Source: a virus. From it: 30,783 bases of DNA. The stretch lies in IMG/VR virus record IMGVR_UViG_3300044522_000524, positions 1-30,783 of that record. The stretch is one strand, 5' to 3'. The notes under the pieces are model-generated. The model did not search any database and had not been told where the DNA came from. It was given only the letters and a program-made list of their open reading frames with translations. A program made the position numbers and the translations under genes. Position 1 is the first letter of the stretch; every line of letters begins with the position of its first letter. This document shows positions 8,440 to 14,901 of this stretch, piece after piece.

Positions 8440-9179
8440 GGCCGCCAGCCTTTCCAGTTTGTATGAATATAGATATCCGATGACTTCACGCCTGGTATGC
8501 CGGTCTCTGGGTTTACTGTGCGTGTCTTAGCGGTTGATCGAGATGCCTTAACTCCCAACGCTAACCAATCCTCGACCGTTTTCGGTCTTCGCATCGCCGG
8601 ATCAAATGGTATCGCCACGTTCACGCCCTCTGGCTTCATCAGTGGATGCGGTGGCGCTTTGTGCTCCTGTCCTGATAACCAAAGCTGTTTGGCACGCATG
8701 GCAATCTCTTGCTGACCTTTTGGCGAGATCCCAAACACATTCCGCACGGGTAGCCTTCCTACTGCCTTACCACCACGCATGATCACGGCCCCGCGTCTGT
8801 GGTAGTCAAGTATTCGGCCCCAATTCATCGCCCAATAAAAGGTCACCTGTGAGCGTTGCACGATATAACGTAAAAGCCTGCGAGTTCTGGCCAATGCCCT
8901 GTGAGGCATGAGCGGTTCGCCGTCGAGTGGTCGGCCTGATTTGTATTTCAATTTACGGACCTTGACTGGCCTGAGCTTTCGCCCGGCATAATCAAGGCCC
9001 GCAGCAAGTTCGCGTTGTTTGACTTCCTGCGCGACTGATCCCACCAATGTCCAAAACCGTTGCCGATCTGAAGATGACGCCAGAATCCACCGCATATCAT
9101 CCTTTGGCTCGACATCCCTGACGAGAAACGATATGGGCAGACTTCCGGGAGCAAGAACAGATTTGAACGGTAGTGGCAT
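8436..9179 (-). CDS. Phage virion morphogenesis (tail completion, gpS/gpG-like) protein
   Basis: This 247-residue protein carries the pattern of the phage virion morphogenesis family: a helix with LARTRRLLRYIV, then VTFYWAMNWGRILDYHRRG, then RLPVRNVFGISPKGQQEI. Compare the family signature of a Hx.G followed by a PAR.FLGIS-like motif and a closing helix. Such proteins finish tails and join them to heads. Here the central block is residues 95 to 165, with an extra N-terminal region and a 70-residue C-terminal extension. It lies after the connector gene, as expected. AAGGA lies 9 bases before the ATG. Confidence 0.6.
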   Translation of the reverse strand: MPLPFKSVLAPGSLPISFLVRDVEPKDDMRWILASSSDRQRFWTLVGSVAQEVKQRELAAGLDYAGRKLRPVKVRKLKYKSGRPLDGEPLMPHRALARTRRLLRYIVQRSQVTFYWAMNWGRILDYHRRGAVIMRGGKAVGRLPVRNVFGISPKGQQEIAMRAKQLWLSGQEHKAPPHPLMKPEGVNVAIPFDPAMRRPKTVEDWLALGVKASRSTAKTRTVNPETGIPGVKSSDIYIHTNWKGWRP

Positions 9180-9191
9180 TGTGATCAGTCC

Positions 9192-9278
9192 TTAGCAATA
9201 CTTGGGCTTGCCTTTGCCTTTGGGCATAGGTTTGGCAGGTGGTTTTGGAGCTGGTTTCTTGATTGGGTACTTATTCAT
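9192..9278 (-). CDS. Tiny basic Lys/Pro-rich protein
   Basis: This 28-residue peptide is almost entirely Lys, Pro, Gly and Ala and ends in Tyr-Cys. Its ATG lies inside the last codons of the connector gene (ATGAATAA, 8-base overlap), with AGAGG 5 bases upstream, so it should be translated by coupling. The next gene starts 12 bases after its stop. It resembles no family I know. The charge suggests binding of DNA or acidic capsid surfaces. Low complexity means it could be missed by annotation. Confidence 0.5.
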   Translation of the reverse strand: MNKYPIKKPAPKPPAKPMPKGKGKPKYC

Positions 9279-9672
9279 ATCTGCCTCTTCTTGAAACGCC
9301 TAGATTGATGAGAATCGTTGTATCTGGAAGGTGGTTTGGACGCATGCGGAGAACAAGCGTTGATATCTCGCTTTCCGCCATGCGTTCAAACTTGGCCGAC
9401 ATCTTTTCGTAAGCGTTTTGCTCGACTGTCGGCGTGATTTGCATCGCCAGAATTTCACTGGCCGCACGATAGGCACAGACCCGCGTGACGTTGTCGTCAA
9501 TACAGACTTCACCCCAGCAGGTTACGCCCATGTTTTTTGCAATCGCCGCGTCCAGCCATCGCCGAGCCGCAACACGTTGCGTCAGAAATTCATCATCGCT
9601 GGGCAACTGGTCAAGGTATGGGCAAATGGCTTTTACATCCGCATAGGAGACGTATGGACGCGATGAGAGCAT
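9271..9672 (-). CDS. Head-tail connector (gp6-like) protein
   Basis: This 133-residue protein follows the major capsid gene directly, where head-tail connector adaptors lie. It has the all-helical look of that group: an opening segment with YVSYADVKAICPYLDQL, then a long helix (FLTQRVAARRWLDAAIAK), another helix around VCAYRAASEILAMQI, and a final region that ends SRRGRYE. AAGGA lies 7 bases before the ATG. Assignment is by position and predicted helicity. Confidence 0.6.
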   Translation of the reverse strand: MLSSRPYVSYADVKAICPYLDQLPSDDEFLTQRVAARRWLDAAIAKNMGVTCWGEVCIDDNVTRVCAYRAASEILAMQITPTVEQNAYEKMSAKFERMAESEISTLVLRMRPNHLPDTTILINLGVSRRGRYE

Positions 9673-9682
9673 CAGTTAATCC

Positions 9683-10630
9683 TTAGACAGCTTTGACGGA
9701 AGTGTGAATAACAGCGTGATCCTTGCGGAACTTGGTAACACCCATCAGAGCATGGAACCAGAGTTCCAAACGTGGCTGGTCGGCCACATACTTGATAGTC
9801 GTCAGGATTTGCAAAGGACCGTAGCTGTTGTACATGTAATCCACAGTGGCTGGAGGTGCAGGCAGGGGAGCCGTCACCAGAGCAGCCGCGTTACGGTGCA
9901 TGTAGATCGAGTTGTAATTGCCCGTGGTTGGTGATGGCACTTGGTTATCACGAAGTGGCAAAGCACCGTAAGTGAGAGGCAGAACACCAGACCGGAATTG
10001 GTTGGTCGCTCTGGCATCGCCCACGATGGCCGCATTACGCCACTTCTCATCATTAAGCAGGCCGCTGTAAATGTCGGTGTGAGCGACAAAGAACATGTTT
10101 CCAGCATCATCGACTGGAACATCACGACTGCCCAAAGTGCCATACATCTTGGTGAACTCAGAGAGTTGAACACCGTTCCCGGCTGTGCCTGTCAGATTGC
10201 CTGCTGTGTTGTAGTTGGCCACAACGAACAGATCCGCAATCTTCTTGTTAGCAGCACGAGCAATCTTTTTGATGGCTTCGTCCACATAGGCGGTTCGAAG
10301 TTGCTGAGGCGACATCACAGTCAGCTCTTCCAGACTGGTAAGCACAAAGCCCCAGGCTGGCATGAAGTCGAGCTGGACAGTTGTCGCATCGGCCACCAAG
10401 TTGGCCGCTGTGGGCGCTGTGGTGATGGCGTTGACGGCGTCTCCTGGTGTGTTTGGCACTTGGAGCGTTACCGTTTTGTATTGAGCTTGTGGCTCACTAC
10501 GGACATCGGTATAGATAATCGGGTTGCCATTGTCCCCAGTCAGGAACACGGACTGCGGAGCAAGGGCCTTGTTTGCATCCGTAAATGCTGCGGCCATTGC
10601 ACTGAAAAACGAGTCGATTGAATTGGGCAA
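9683..10630 (-). CDS. Major capsid protein
   Basis: This 315-residue protein is the shell subunit. It lies just downstream of a scaffold-like gene and upstream of the connector. Its pattern suits an HK97-fold coat: an N-terminal helix, a strand and loop region (VTLQVPNT), a central spine helix with YVDEAIKKIARAANKKIADLFV, then a Gly/Asp-rich stretch with FFVAHTDIYSGLLND, and C-terminal strands. It starts very near the fold and lacks a long N-terminal delta domain, matching use of a separate scaffold. The start codon is TTG with a near-perfect AAGGAG 7 bases upstream, and no ATG is suitable. Confidence 0.8.
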   Translation of the reverse strand: MPNSIDSFFSAMAAAFTDANKALAPQSVFLTGDNGNPIIYTDVRSEPQAQYKTVTLQVPNTPGDAVNAITTAPTAANLVADATTVQLDFMPAWGFVLTSLEELTVMSPQQLRTAYVDEAIKKIARAANKKIADLFVVANYNTAGNLTGTAGNGVQLSEFTKMYGTLGSRDVPVDDAGNMFFVAHTDIYSGLLNDEKWRNAAIVGDARATNQFRSGVLPLTYGALPLRDNQVPSPTTGNYNSIYMHRNAAALVTAPLPAPPATVDYMYNSYGPLQILTTIKYVADQPRLELWFHALMGVTKFRKDHAVIHTSVKAV

Positions 10631-10654
10631 GTGAAATCTCCTTCAAGATTTGCG

Positions 10655-11308
10655 TCAGTAAGCCGGTCTGGCTTCTGCGCGAGCCTCTAGCATCCGTCTA
10701 CGAGCATCAGCCGGATCACGCAACCGAGCGGTTGAATTCGGGATCTCACCTGGCGGTGGGGTTCCACCCCCTGACGCAGATTGGAACGTCGGTAATCGAC
10801 GTGCCACATTCTGCGACAGACTTGGCCTTCCAGTGGCCTCTTCTGGATCTGCAACTGCAACCGTTGCCGGCTCGTCAACTCCCAGAAGAAAGGGCGCTTC
10901 CGTTTCAGCCCATTGCATCAGGTCACCCACAAAAGCTGAATCCTGAATCTGCTCTACCGTGAGCTGATCCAAGTCCAAACCTTTGAGCCTTGCGACCTGT
11001 TCAAACTTGACGCCCTTACGGACCTTGCCGGTGGCGTCCAGTGCGGTTTGCAGGGCGGTCAGCTTGGTTTGTCGCCGAAAGCCTTCCAGCTCCTGCATAA
11101 GTTCATCTTGAATCTTTGCGGGTCGGTCTGCGACAGCCTTGACCGATTGGAATTCCTGAGCAATCAGCTCATATTCCTTGTCTCTGGCCTGCTTGGCAGA
11201 GATCGCCGCGTCGCGTTCGGATTCAGCCGTTTGCAGTTTCGCTTTTAACCGCATCAACTGACCGATTGTCTTTTGGTGGTCCTGAATGGAAACGACAGAT
11301 TCAGACAT
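10655..11308 (-). CDS. Scaffold-like coiled-coil protein
   Basis: This 217-residue protein precedes the capsid gene by 24 bases. Residues 1 to 90 are a charged coiled coil (KAKLQTAESERDAAIS and following). The middle is acidic helical, and the C-terminal 70 residues are Pro/Ser-rich and then basic (RRRMLEARAEARPAY). Scaffolding proteins often have such an extended helix with a basic C-terminal coat-binding end. Two residues beyond the coil, TALQTALDATGKVRKG, suggest a small globular insert. Function is inferred from composition and position. Confidence 0.65.
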   Translation of the reverse strand: MSESVVSIQDHQKTIGQLMRLKAKLQTAESERDAAISAKQARDKEYELIAQEFQSVKAVADRPAKIQDELMQELEGFRRQTKLTALQTALDATGKVRKGVKFEQVARLKGLDLDQLTVEQIQDSAFVGDLMQWAETEAPFLLGVDEPATVAVADPEEATGRPSLSQNVARRLPTFQSASGGGTPPPGEIPNSTARLRDPADARRRMLEARAEARPAY

Positions 11309-11311
11309 TTT

Positions 11312-12106
11312 TTATCCTCTGATAACAGGTGGTAAGTTATTTGGATCGGCCACGGTGGCACTGACGCAATAAGCATCCCAGCTAGTTCCGGCCACATTAC
11401 GATCTATGATCCAGCAGTATCCATTCCAGCCCCAGCGGGTTCCCCACGAGTTTTGCATCAAAATCGCCCATTTGCCGTTGGACATTCGCTTCATGCCCAT
11501 GCCACCTGTCACAGCATGATTGTGGGAGCCAGCTCGGTTGCCTGGGACACCATCTTTGTCGAGCGTGTTGAAATTAGAGTTGACTGGGACAGAAAAGTTA
11601 AATGGCATTCGGAGCTGTGCGGCAATACATAAATCGTTGAATGTGTTGAGTCTGTATCCGATCTCAACCTTGAACCGCTTGGCGTCATCTCTGGCCGACT
11701 GAGGAATTCGTGAAGGATTAATTGTCGCATACGGAACCAGTGGCTCAGAGCAAGTCCCTTTGTTTTCAAGGTAGACAAGAGCTTCTGCAATATTCGATCC
11801 AACGTCCCAACCATTGCACAAGTCAGCATACACAAGCCAAGGGCTAAGAGGGACATAAGCAGCACCAGAAACGAACCGAGCGATTTCCAAACTGCTTGCC
11901 GCTGCATGGCCATTGCAAGCCCCTTTGCCGTTCTGGTCTTTTACTTTGACCGGATACTTCTCGTCTGTTCTCAGGTCAAATTCACGCCATTCGCTTTCGG
12001 GAATATCTGGGAGTTGCTTACCAGTGGCTAGCTTGAAAGTGGATTCATGGTTTCCCAAGTATCTCGTTTCGCCATCTGGAGTGACCCACGACTGAAGTTC
12101 AATCAC
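11312..12106 (-). CDS. Papain-fold (C1-type) cysteine peptidase
   Basis: This 264-residue protein has the full papain catalytic layout: oxyanion Gln58 and nucleophile Cys64 in VKDQNGKGACNGHAAASSLE, His197 in SHNHAVTGGMG, and Asn219 in ILMQNSWGTRWGWNGY. No signal peptide is visible at the N-terminus. It starts at GTG with GGAGGTGATC upstream, in a GTGA overlap with the thioredoxin-like gene. It lies 3 bases before the scaffold gene, the usual slot of the prohead maturation protease, but also at the end of a lysis-like cassette. It could process scaffold, act in lysis, or attack host proteins. The family call is firm and the role is open. Confidence 0.8.
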   Translation of the reverse strand: MIELQSWVTPDGETRYLGNHESTFKLATGKQLPDIPESEWREFDLRTDEKYPVKVKDQNGKGACNGHAAASSLEIARFVSGAAYVPLSPWLVYADLCNGWDVGSNIAEALVYLENKGTCSEPLVPYATINPSRIPQSARDDAKRFKVEIGYRLNTFNDLCIAAQLRMPFNFSVPVNSNFNTLDKDGVPGNRAGSHNHAVTGGMGMKRMSNGKWAILMQNSWGTRWGWNGYCWIIDRNVAGTSWDAYCVSATVADPNNLPPVIRG

Positions 12107-12597
12107 TTGATCACCTCCACGAGCTGGATGATGTCATCCTTGGTCTTGGGACTCGTAGACTTGACGATCTTTCCTGCCTGATCCTGCAAGATGACGGTCG
12201 GTAAACCGATCTGACCAACGGTTTGCTGAAACCCTAGTCGATCTATGTCCACTTCCCCTGCGATGTACGTTCTGAACTGGATTCCACGGGATTCCAGCGC
12301 CTTGCGAATCTCTGGATCGGTTCGCCATGCTTGTTGCTCCGGTTTGGATTCATCCACAACAACCGAAAACCACTTGATACCACTGACCGGCTGAGGCTTT
12401 TCATCCTCATCAGGGACTGGTGGCGGAACAGGTCGAACACCACCCTGTTCGATGGCGATGACACTTCCACTGGACTTGCCCACAAAGTAGGTAAATCCAG
12501 CATGACTAAACACCACCCGTTCCTCGACTGCTGGCGGAACCAGAGTCGAGGGAACAGGCTGTTGAGCCAGTAGAACTGCGATCAGAAGTCCGATCAC
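12103..12597 (-). CDS. Exported thioredoxin-like protein without CXXC
   Basis: This protein has 164 residues from the GTG at 12597, chosen because GGGAGGT lies 6 bases upstream and a GTGA overlap exists with the preceding gene; the upstream ATG at 12612 contains that Shine-Dalgarno. Residues 1 to about 18 are a hydrophobic signal segment (IGLLIAVLLAQ), followed by a Pro-rich linker. The C-terminal half has a thioredoxin-like strand and helix order ending with a cis-Pro-type IGLPTVILQD and the final strand and helix. No CXXC motif is present, so it probably does not exchange disulfides. It may be a chaperone or adhesin-like export, or assist the cysteine peptidase next door. Confidence 0.5.
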   Translation of the reverse strand: MIGLLIAVLLAQQPVPSTLVPPAVEERVVFSHAGFTYFVGKSSGSVIAIEQGGVRPVPPPVPDEDEKPQPVSGIKWFSVVVDESKPEQQAWRTDPEIRKALESRGIQFRTYIAGEVDIDRLGFQQTVGQIGLPTVILQDQAGKIVKSTSPKTKDDIIQLVEVIK

Positions 12598-12782
12598 AGG
12601 CCGACCTCCCATTGAACAGATTTAAGCTGCGACTGAATCGACTCTTCACGCTGATTCATGGCCGATTTCACGCTGGTCTCGTCGATGCTCACCAGTTCGC
12701 CGTTGGCCAGCTTGGAGAGCAGCTCGCGGATCACTTCCACGATTATTGGAGTTAACAGGCGGATGATGATCTTACTGATCAT
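12594..12782 (-). CDS. Small membrane-associated protein
   Basis: This 62-residue protein starts with a hydrophobic amphipathic helix (MISKIIIRLLTPIIVEVIRELL) followed by a charged, Ser/Gln-rich tail. It overlaps both neighbours by 4 bases (ATGA upstream, GTGA downstream) and has GGAAG about 6 bases before its ATG. It lies within the run of small membrane and export proteins between fibre genes and the peptidase, which looks like a lysis cassette. It may be a holin regulator or spanin-like component. No family is recognised. Confidence 0.5.
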   Translation of the reverse strand: MISKIIIRLLTPIIVEVIRELLSKLANGELVSIDETSVKSAMNQREESIQSQLKSVQWEVGL

Positions 12783-13012
12783 TTGCTGGCTTCCACTTCA
12801 TAAATGTAAATTGCTTTGGGGCTGAATAAGCCGCGAGGTTTGGCCAAGAGGAATCTTGGTGGTCGCGGCTTGCCGTTGATTGGTCGGGGAGGCCGAAACT
12901 GAACCTTGACCTCTTTTTGCTCGACTGTGGTGGTCGTTGTGGTCACTGTCTGCTTTGGACACTGGCCAGACTGACAGGATTGAGCTGCAAGAACGATGTA
13001 CTCTGCGAACAA
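12779..13012 (-). CDS. Short exported-type protein with SCQSGQC motif
   Basis: This 77-residue protein starts at TTG just after an in-frame TGA, with AAGGTG a few bases upstream. The opening residues (FAEYIVLAAQSCQSGQC) are a short hydrophobic stretch ending at a Cys, possibly a truncated or lipoprotein-like signal. They are followed by a Thr tract (TVTTTTTTV) and a basic Pro-rich segment (RPPRPINGKPRPPRF). Cys-spaced motifs of this kind after a signal are familiar from planctomycete secreted proteins, though I cannot verify that here. A competing GTG-started frame exists but lacks protein-like composition. Confidence 0.4.
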   Translation of the reverse strand: MFAEYIVLAAQSCQSGQCPKQTVTTTTTTVEQKEVKVQFRPPRPINGKPRPPRFLLAKPRGLFSPKAIYIYEVEASK

Positions 13013-13045
13013 GGATCACCTTACCCTTCTTGGGACTGAGGAATG

Positions 13046-13081
13046 AAAACCGTCTCGCCTGTCATCTCGACGGTGAGACGG
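13046..13081 (-). terminator. Possible rho-independent terminator
   Basis: Read on the minus strand, a 7-bp stem CCGTCTC / GAGACGG (13075 to 13081 with 13050 to 13056), extended inside by a mismatch and 2 more pairs, is followed directly by TTTT. It lies in the 85-base gap between the small membrane gene at 13098 and the 77-residue gene, one of the few real gaps in the late operon. The T-tract is short, so it may only attenuate transcription toward the capsid genes. Confidence 0.45.
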
Positions 13082-13097
13082 TAGGCGGGGAGACTGC

Positions 13098-13283
13098 TCA
13101 CTTCTTCGGGTCTCTCAGAGACCTGCGGTAAGCTGCGATGGCGTAGATGATTGCTGCGGTGGCATACATCGTTTGCGGGATGGACGGATCAATCGAACTG
13201 CCTTGCACCGCTTTATCTGTGACGACTTGGGCCACAGGCACAATCCAACCATAATCTGGATTCACAATCTCTTCGATCCGCAT
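13098..13283 (-). CDS. Small membrane protein, lysis-cassette candidate
   Basis: This 61-residue protein has a polar first half and one likely transmembrane segment (MYATAAIIYAIAAY), then a basic tail (RRSLRDPKK) that should stay in the cytoplasm. It starts 4 bases after the previous stop, with AAGG about 9 bases upstream. It is grouped with two other small membrane proteins and a nuclease, which suggests holin or antiholin function, but no family signature is visible. Confidence 0.45.
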   Translation of the reverse strand: MRIEEIVNPDYGWIVPVAQVVTDKAVQGSSIDPSIPQTMYATAAIIYAIAAYRRSLRDPKK

Positions 13284-13287
13284 GCTA

Positions 13288-13509
13288 TTAGACCTTTGGT
13301 TCTGGTGGCGTTTGGCCAGAGTTTAAATAGTAAATCGCTTGGGCAATCCCAAACGCCAAAGCCATGCCCAATGGGCTGGTGGTCGCAACAATGGAATCAA
13401 GGTGTTGACTAAGTACACCCAAGGCCGAAACCGTACCCACCAGAGCCATCCGTATGATGATCGCTCTGGCTTGTATCGCATTGATTTGGCCAATCCAATT
13501 TGGTGTCAT
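13288..13509 (-). CDS. Holin-like protein, two transmembrane segments
   Basis: This 73-residue protein has two hydrophobic segments (about residues 17 to 34, IIIRMALVGTVSALGVL, and 47 to 62, GMALAFGIAQAIYYL) joined by a short polar loop, and a C-terminal Pro/Glu/Lys tail. Size and topology fit small class II-type holins that permeabilise the inner membrane at the end of infection. AAGGGG lies 6 bases before the ATG, within the stop region of the nuclease gene. The call is by topology only. Confidence 0.5.
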   Translation of the reverse strand: MTPNWIGQINAIQARAIIIRMALVGTVSALGVLSQHLDSIVATTSPLGMALAFGIAQAIYYLNSGQTPPEPKV

Positions 13510-13510
13510 A

Positions 13511-13864
13511 TCAATCCCCTTGTTTTACGTTGAATCCTGATTTGATCATGTGTTCTGAGACTGATTCGATGCCGGTCTGGTGGATCACATACACGTCGGC
13601 CAAGTATCTGGCGAATGTCTGTTGAAAGCTCTGTGTCGTTGTCACCACTAATTGTTTACCCGAAAGCAGCATCTCTAGTTCAGCCTTAGCCCTAATTCCT
13701 TCTGTGGCGTGCGTCTTGTTCATCTCTGGAGCGTTGTAACCCCTAAACCTCACATGCTGCCGTGTTCGCACGTCAAAACCTAATTCAATCATCAAGACTG
13801 CCGTATCACCGTCAATGATGCGTTCCAAGCGTGCTGCGTAGGTGTAATTGACGACTGGCGGCAT
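13511..13864 (-). CDS. Staphylococcal-nuclease-like (thermonuclease) protein
   Basis: This protein has 117 residues from the ATG at 13864, which overlaps the upstream stop as TAATG; a longer frame from 13912 would run into the previous gene. The SNase motifs are visible: DGDT at 18 to 21, VRFRGYNAPE at 38 to 47 holding the Arg and Glu of the active site, and FARYLADVYV with the second Arg at 86. The usual second Asp metal ligand is Asn44, a change seen in some homologues. No signal peptide is present. It may degrade host DNA or act in lysis release. It is shorter than secreted nucleases. Confidence 0.75.
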   Translation of the reverse strand: MPPVVNYTYAARLERIIDGDTAVLMIELGFDVRTRQHVRFRGYNAPEMNKTHATEGIRAKAELEMLLSGKQLVVTTTQSFQQTFARYLADVYVIHQTGIESVSEHMIKSGFNVKQGD

Positions 13865-14109
13865 TAGATCGGCCTTGGATTTGGTGGCACTGGTATCGCG
13901 GATGGATTCCATTTGTAATTCGGATCGTCCAGGTAGTTTTGCAGTACAGGGGCGTGAGCGCTGACAAGCTGGGTGACCAGTTGAGCATGTCGCCTGCTGT
14001 CCGAAGCGTAACGCTGTATTGCATTTTGCCGTGCTGCTCGCTGAGCCAGTTCTTCAGGGGTTGGCTTGGGTTTGCCCCTGAGCCAGTCGAGTAATTCGCG
14101 TCCGGTCAT
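13864..14109 (-). CDS. Hypothetical protein next to nuclease
   Basis: This 81-residue protein is linked by an ATGA overlap to the membrane protein upstream and by TAATG to the nuclease downstream, with AAGGGGG before the start. It has a helical, Arg/Gln/Ala-rich body (LAQRAARQNAIQRYASD and following) and ends in a Pro/Asn-rich tail (PSAIPVPPNPRPI). It has no membrane segment. Function is unknown. Tight coupling on both sides suggests it works with the nuclease or the holin-like protein. Confidence 0.5.
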   Translation of the reverse strand: MTGRELLDWLRGKPKPTPEELAQRAARQNAIQRYASDSRRHAQLVTQLVSAHAPVLQNYLDDPNYKWNPSAIPVPPNPRPI

Positions 14110-14315
14110 TTATTGATCCCCCTTGGTACTGTAAAACAATGTCCTAGAACGATTCCCACTCCGAGAGCAAAGCTAAGACTGTGCTGATTCACTTTCCAGA
14201 TCGCTTCCGACCATGTCACGCCGCCAGACTGCCACTTGATCAGATCAACAATCAGCAACAAGATTGCAACTGTGATGAGAAAGACAAAGTTCTTGGCGGC
14301 AGTGCTGAAGGTCAT
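14106..14315 (-). CDS. Holin-like small membrane protein
   Basis: This 69-residue protein has a strong transmembrane segment at residues 10 to 28 (FVFLITVAILLLIVDLIKW) and a second hydrophobic stretch near 47 to 61 (LSFALGVGIVLGHCF), with a short basic C-terminus. It begins in a TGATG overlap with the fibre-associated gene. Placement directly after the fibre block and before the nuclease fits a holin. It is the more hydrophobic of the two candidate holins in this cassette. Confidence 0.5.
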   Translation of the reverse strand: MTFSTAAKNFVFLITVAILLLIVDLIKWQSGGVTWSEAIWKVNQHSLSFALGVGIVLGHCFTVPRGINK

Positions 14316-14890
14316 CAGATTGGCCCGTTAGCTGTTCCGTTGGATGTTCCGTTGCCGTTATTGATAGGCCAGAGCGGTGGCAGGGATGCAAAGAATTCGC
14401 CCACGGTTGGAAGTGCCTGAGTACCCGCCTGAACAGCCTGCACCATGTTGTAAAACAAGCTCCAGATTGAGTCCCTGTAAGCGATTGCGGCATCACCTTC
14501 AGACTTGTAGGTCGTGATGTTGCTCAGTGTCCAGCTTGTGGCTGAAAGGATGGAATCGTATTGCTTTACGGACACTGCTTGGTCAAGAAATGAGCCGATT
14601 CCGTTGCCGATCTCGGTGAGCCTTTGAATTACATAAGCCTGCTGTTCTTCGGCTGTTAGATCGACGACAATATATATGTCGGTCACGGTAAAGCCGTTGA
14701 CTGAGTAATGCTGATCAAGTCGCTGCGTTGCAGGGTTGTACGATGGTATGGGCGATGGAGTGTATGGGTAATAGCCGTATGTGGCTAAACTCGCATCGTC
14801 GAGGGCGTTGAAATTGGATACAGTCGTGAATGACTGTGGTAGCCACTGTGGGCTGGAGATACCGTTCGGACTGACTTGGCAATATTGCAT
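14315..14890 (-). CDS. Tail-fibre-associated protein (DUF4376/XkdW-like C-terminus)
   Basis: This 191-residue protein has a Tyr/Pro/Ser-rich N-terminal region and a helical second half (EEQQAYVIQRLTEIGN, then YDSILSATSWTLS, then EGDAAIAYRDSIWSLFYNM). Such helical ends with a paired W and regularly placed aromatic residues occur in the DUF4376 and XkdW groups near phage fibre genes. It follows the lectin-domain gene and starts with a clear AAGGAG 7 bases upstream. It is probably a fibre assembly factor or cap. The family resemblance is by eye. Confidence 0.5.
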   Translation of the reverse strand: MQYCQVSPNGISSPQWLPQSFTTVSNFNALDDASLATYGYYPYTPSPIPSYNPATQRLDQHYSVNGFTVTDIYIVVDLTAEEQQAYVIQRLTEIGNGIGSFLDQAVSVKQYDSILSATSWTLSNITTYKSEGDAAIAYRDSIWSLFYNMVQAVQAGTQALPTVGEFFASLPPLWPINNGNGTSNGTANGPI

Positions 14891-14901
14891 GTGTTTGCTC
14901 C

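Noticed and set aside
9941-10621. 226-residue plus-strand frame opposite the capsid gene
   Set aside because: It is antisense to a well-supported capsid gene with a strong Shine-Dalgarno, and its translation has no domain pattern. It results from codon bias on the real strand.
13812-14024. Alternative frames around the nuclease start
   Set aside because: The start at 13864 with the TAATG overlap explains the gene, and longer or other frames run through the neighbour.
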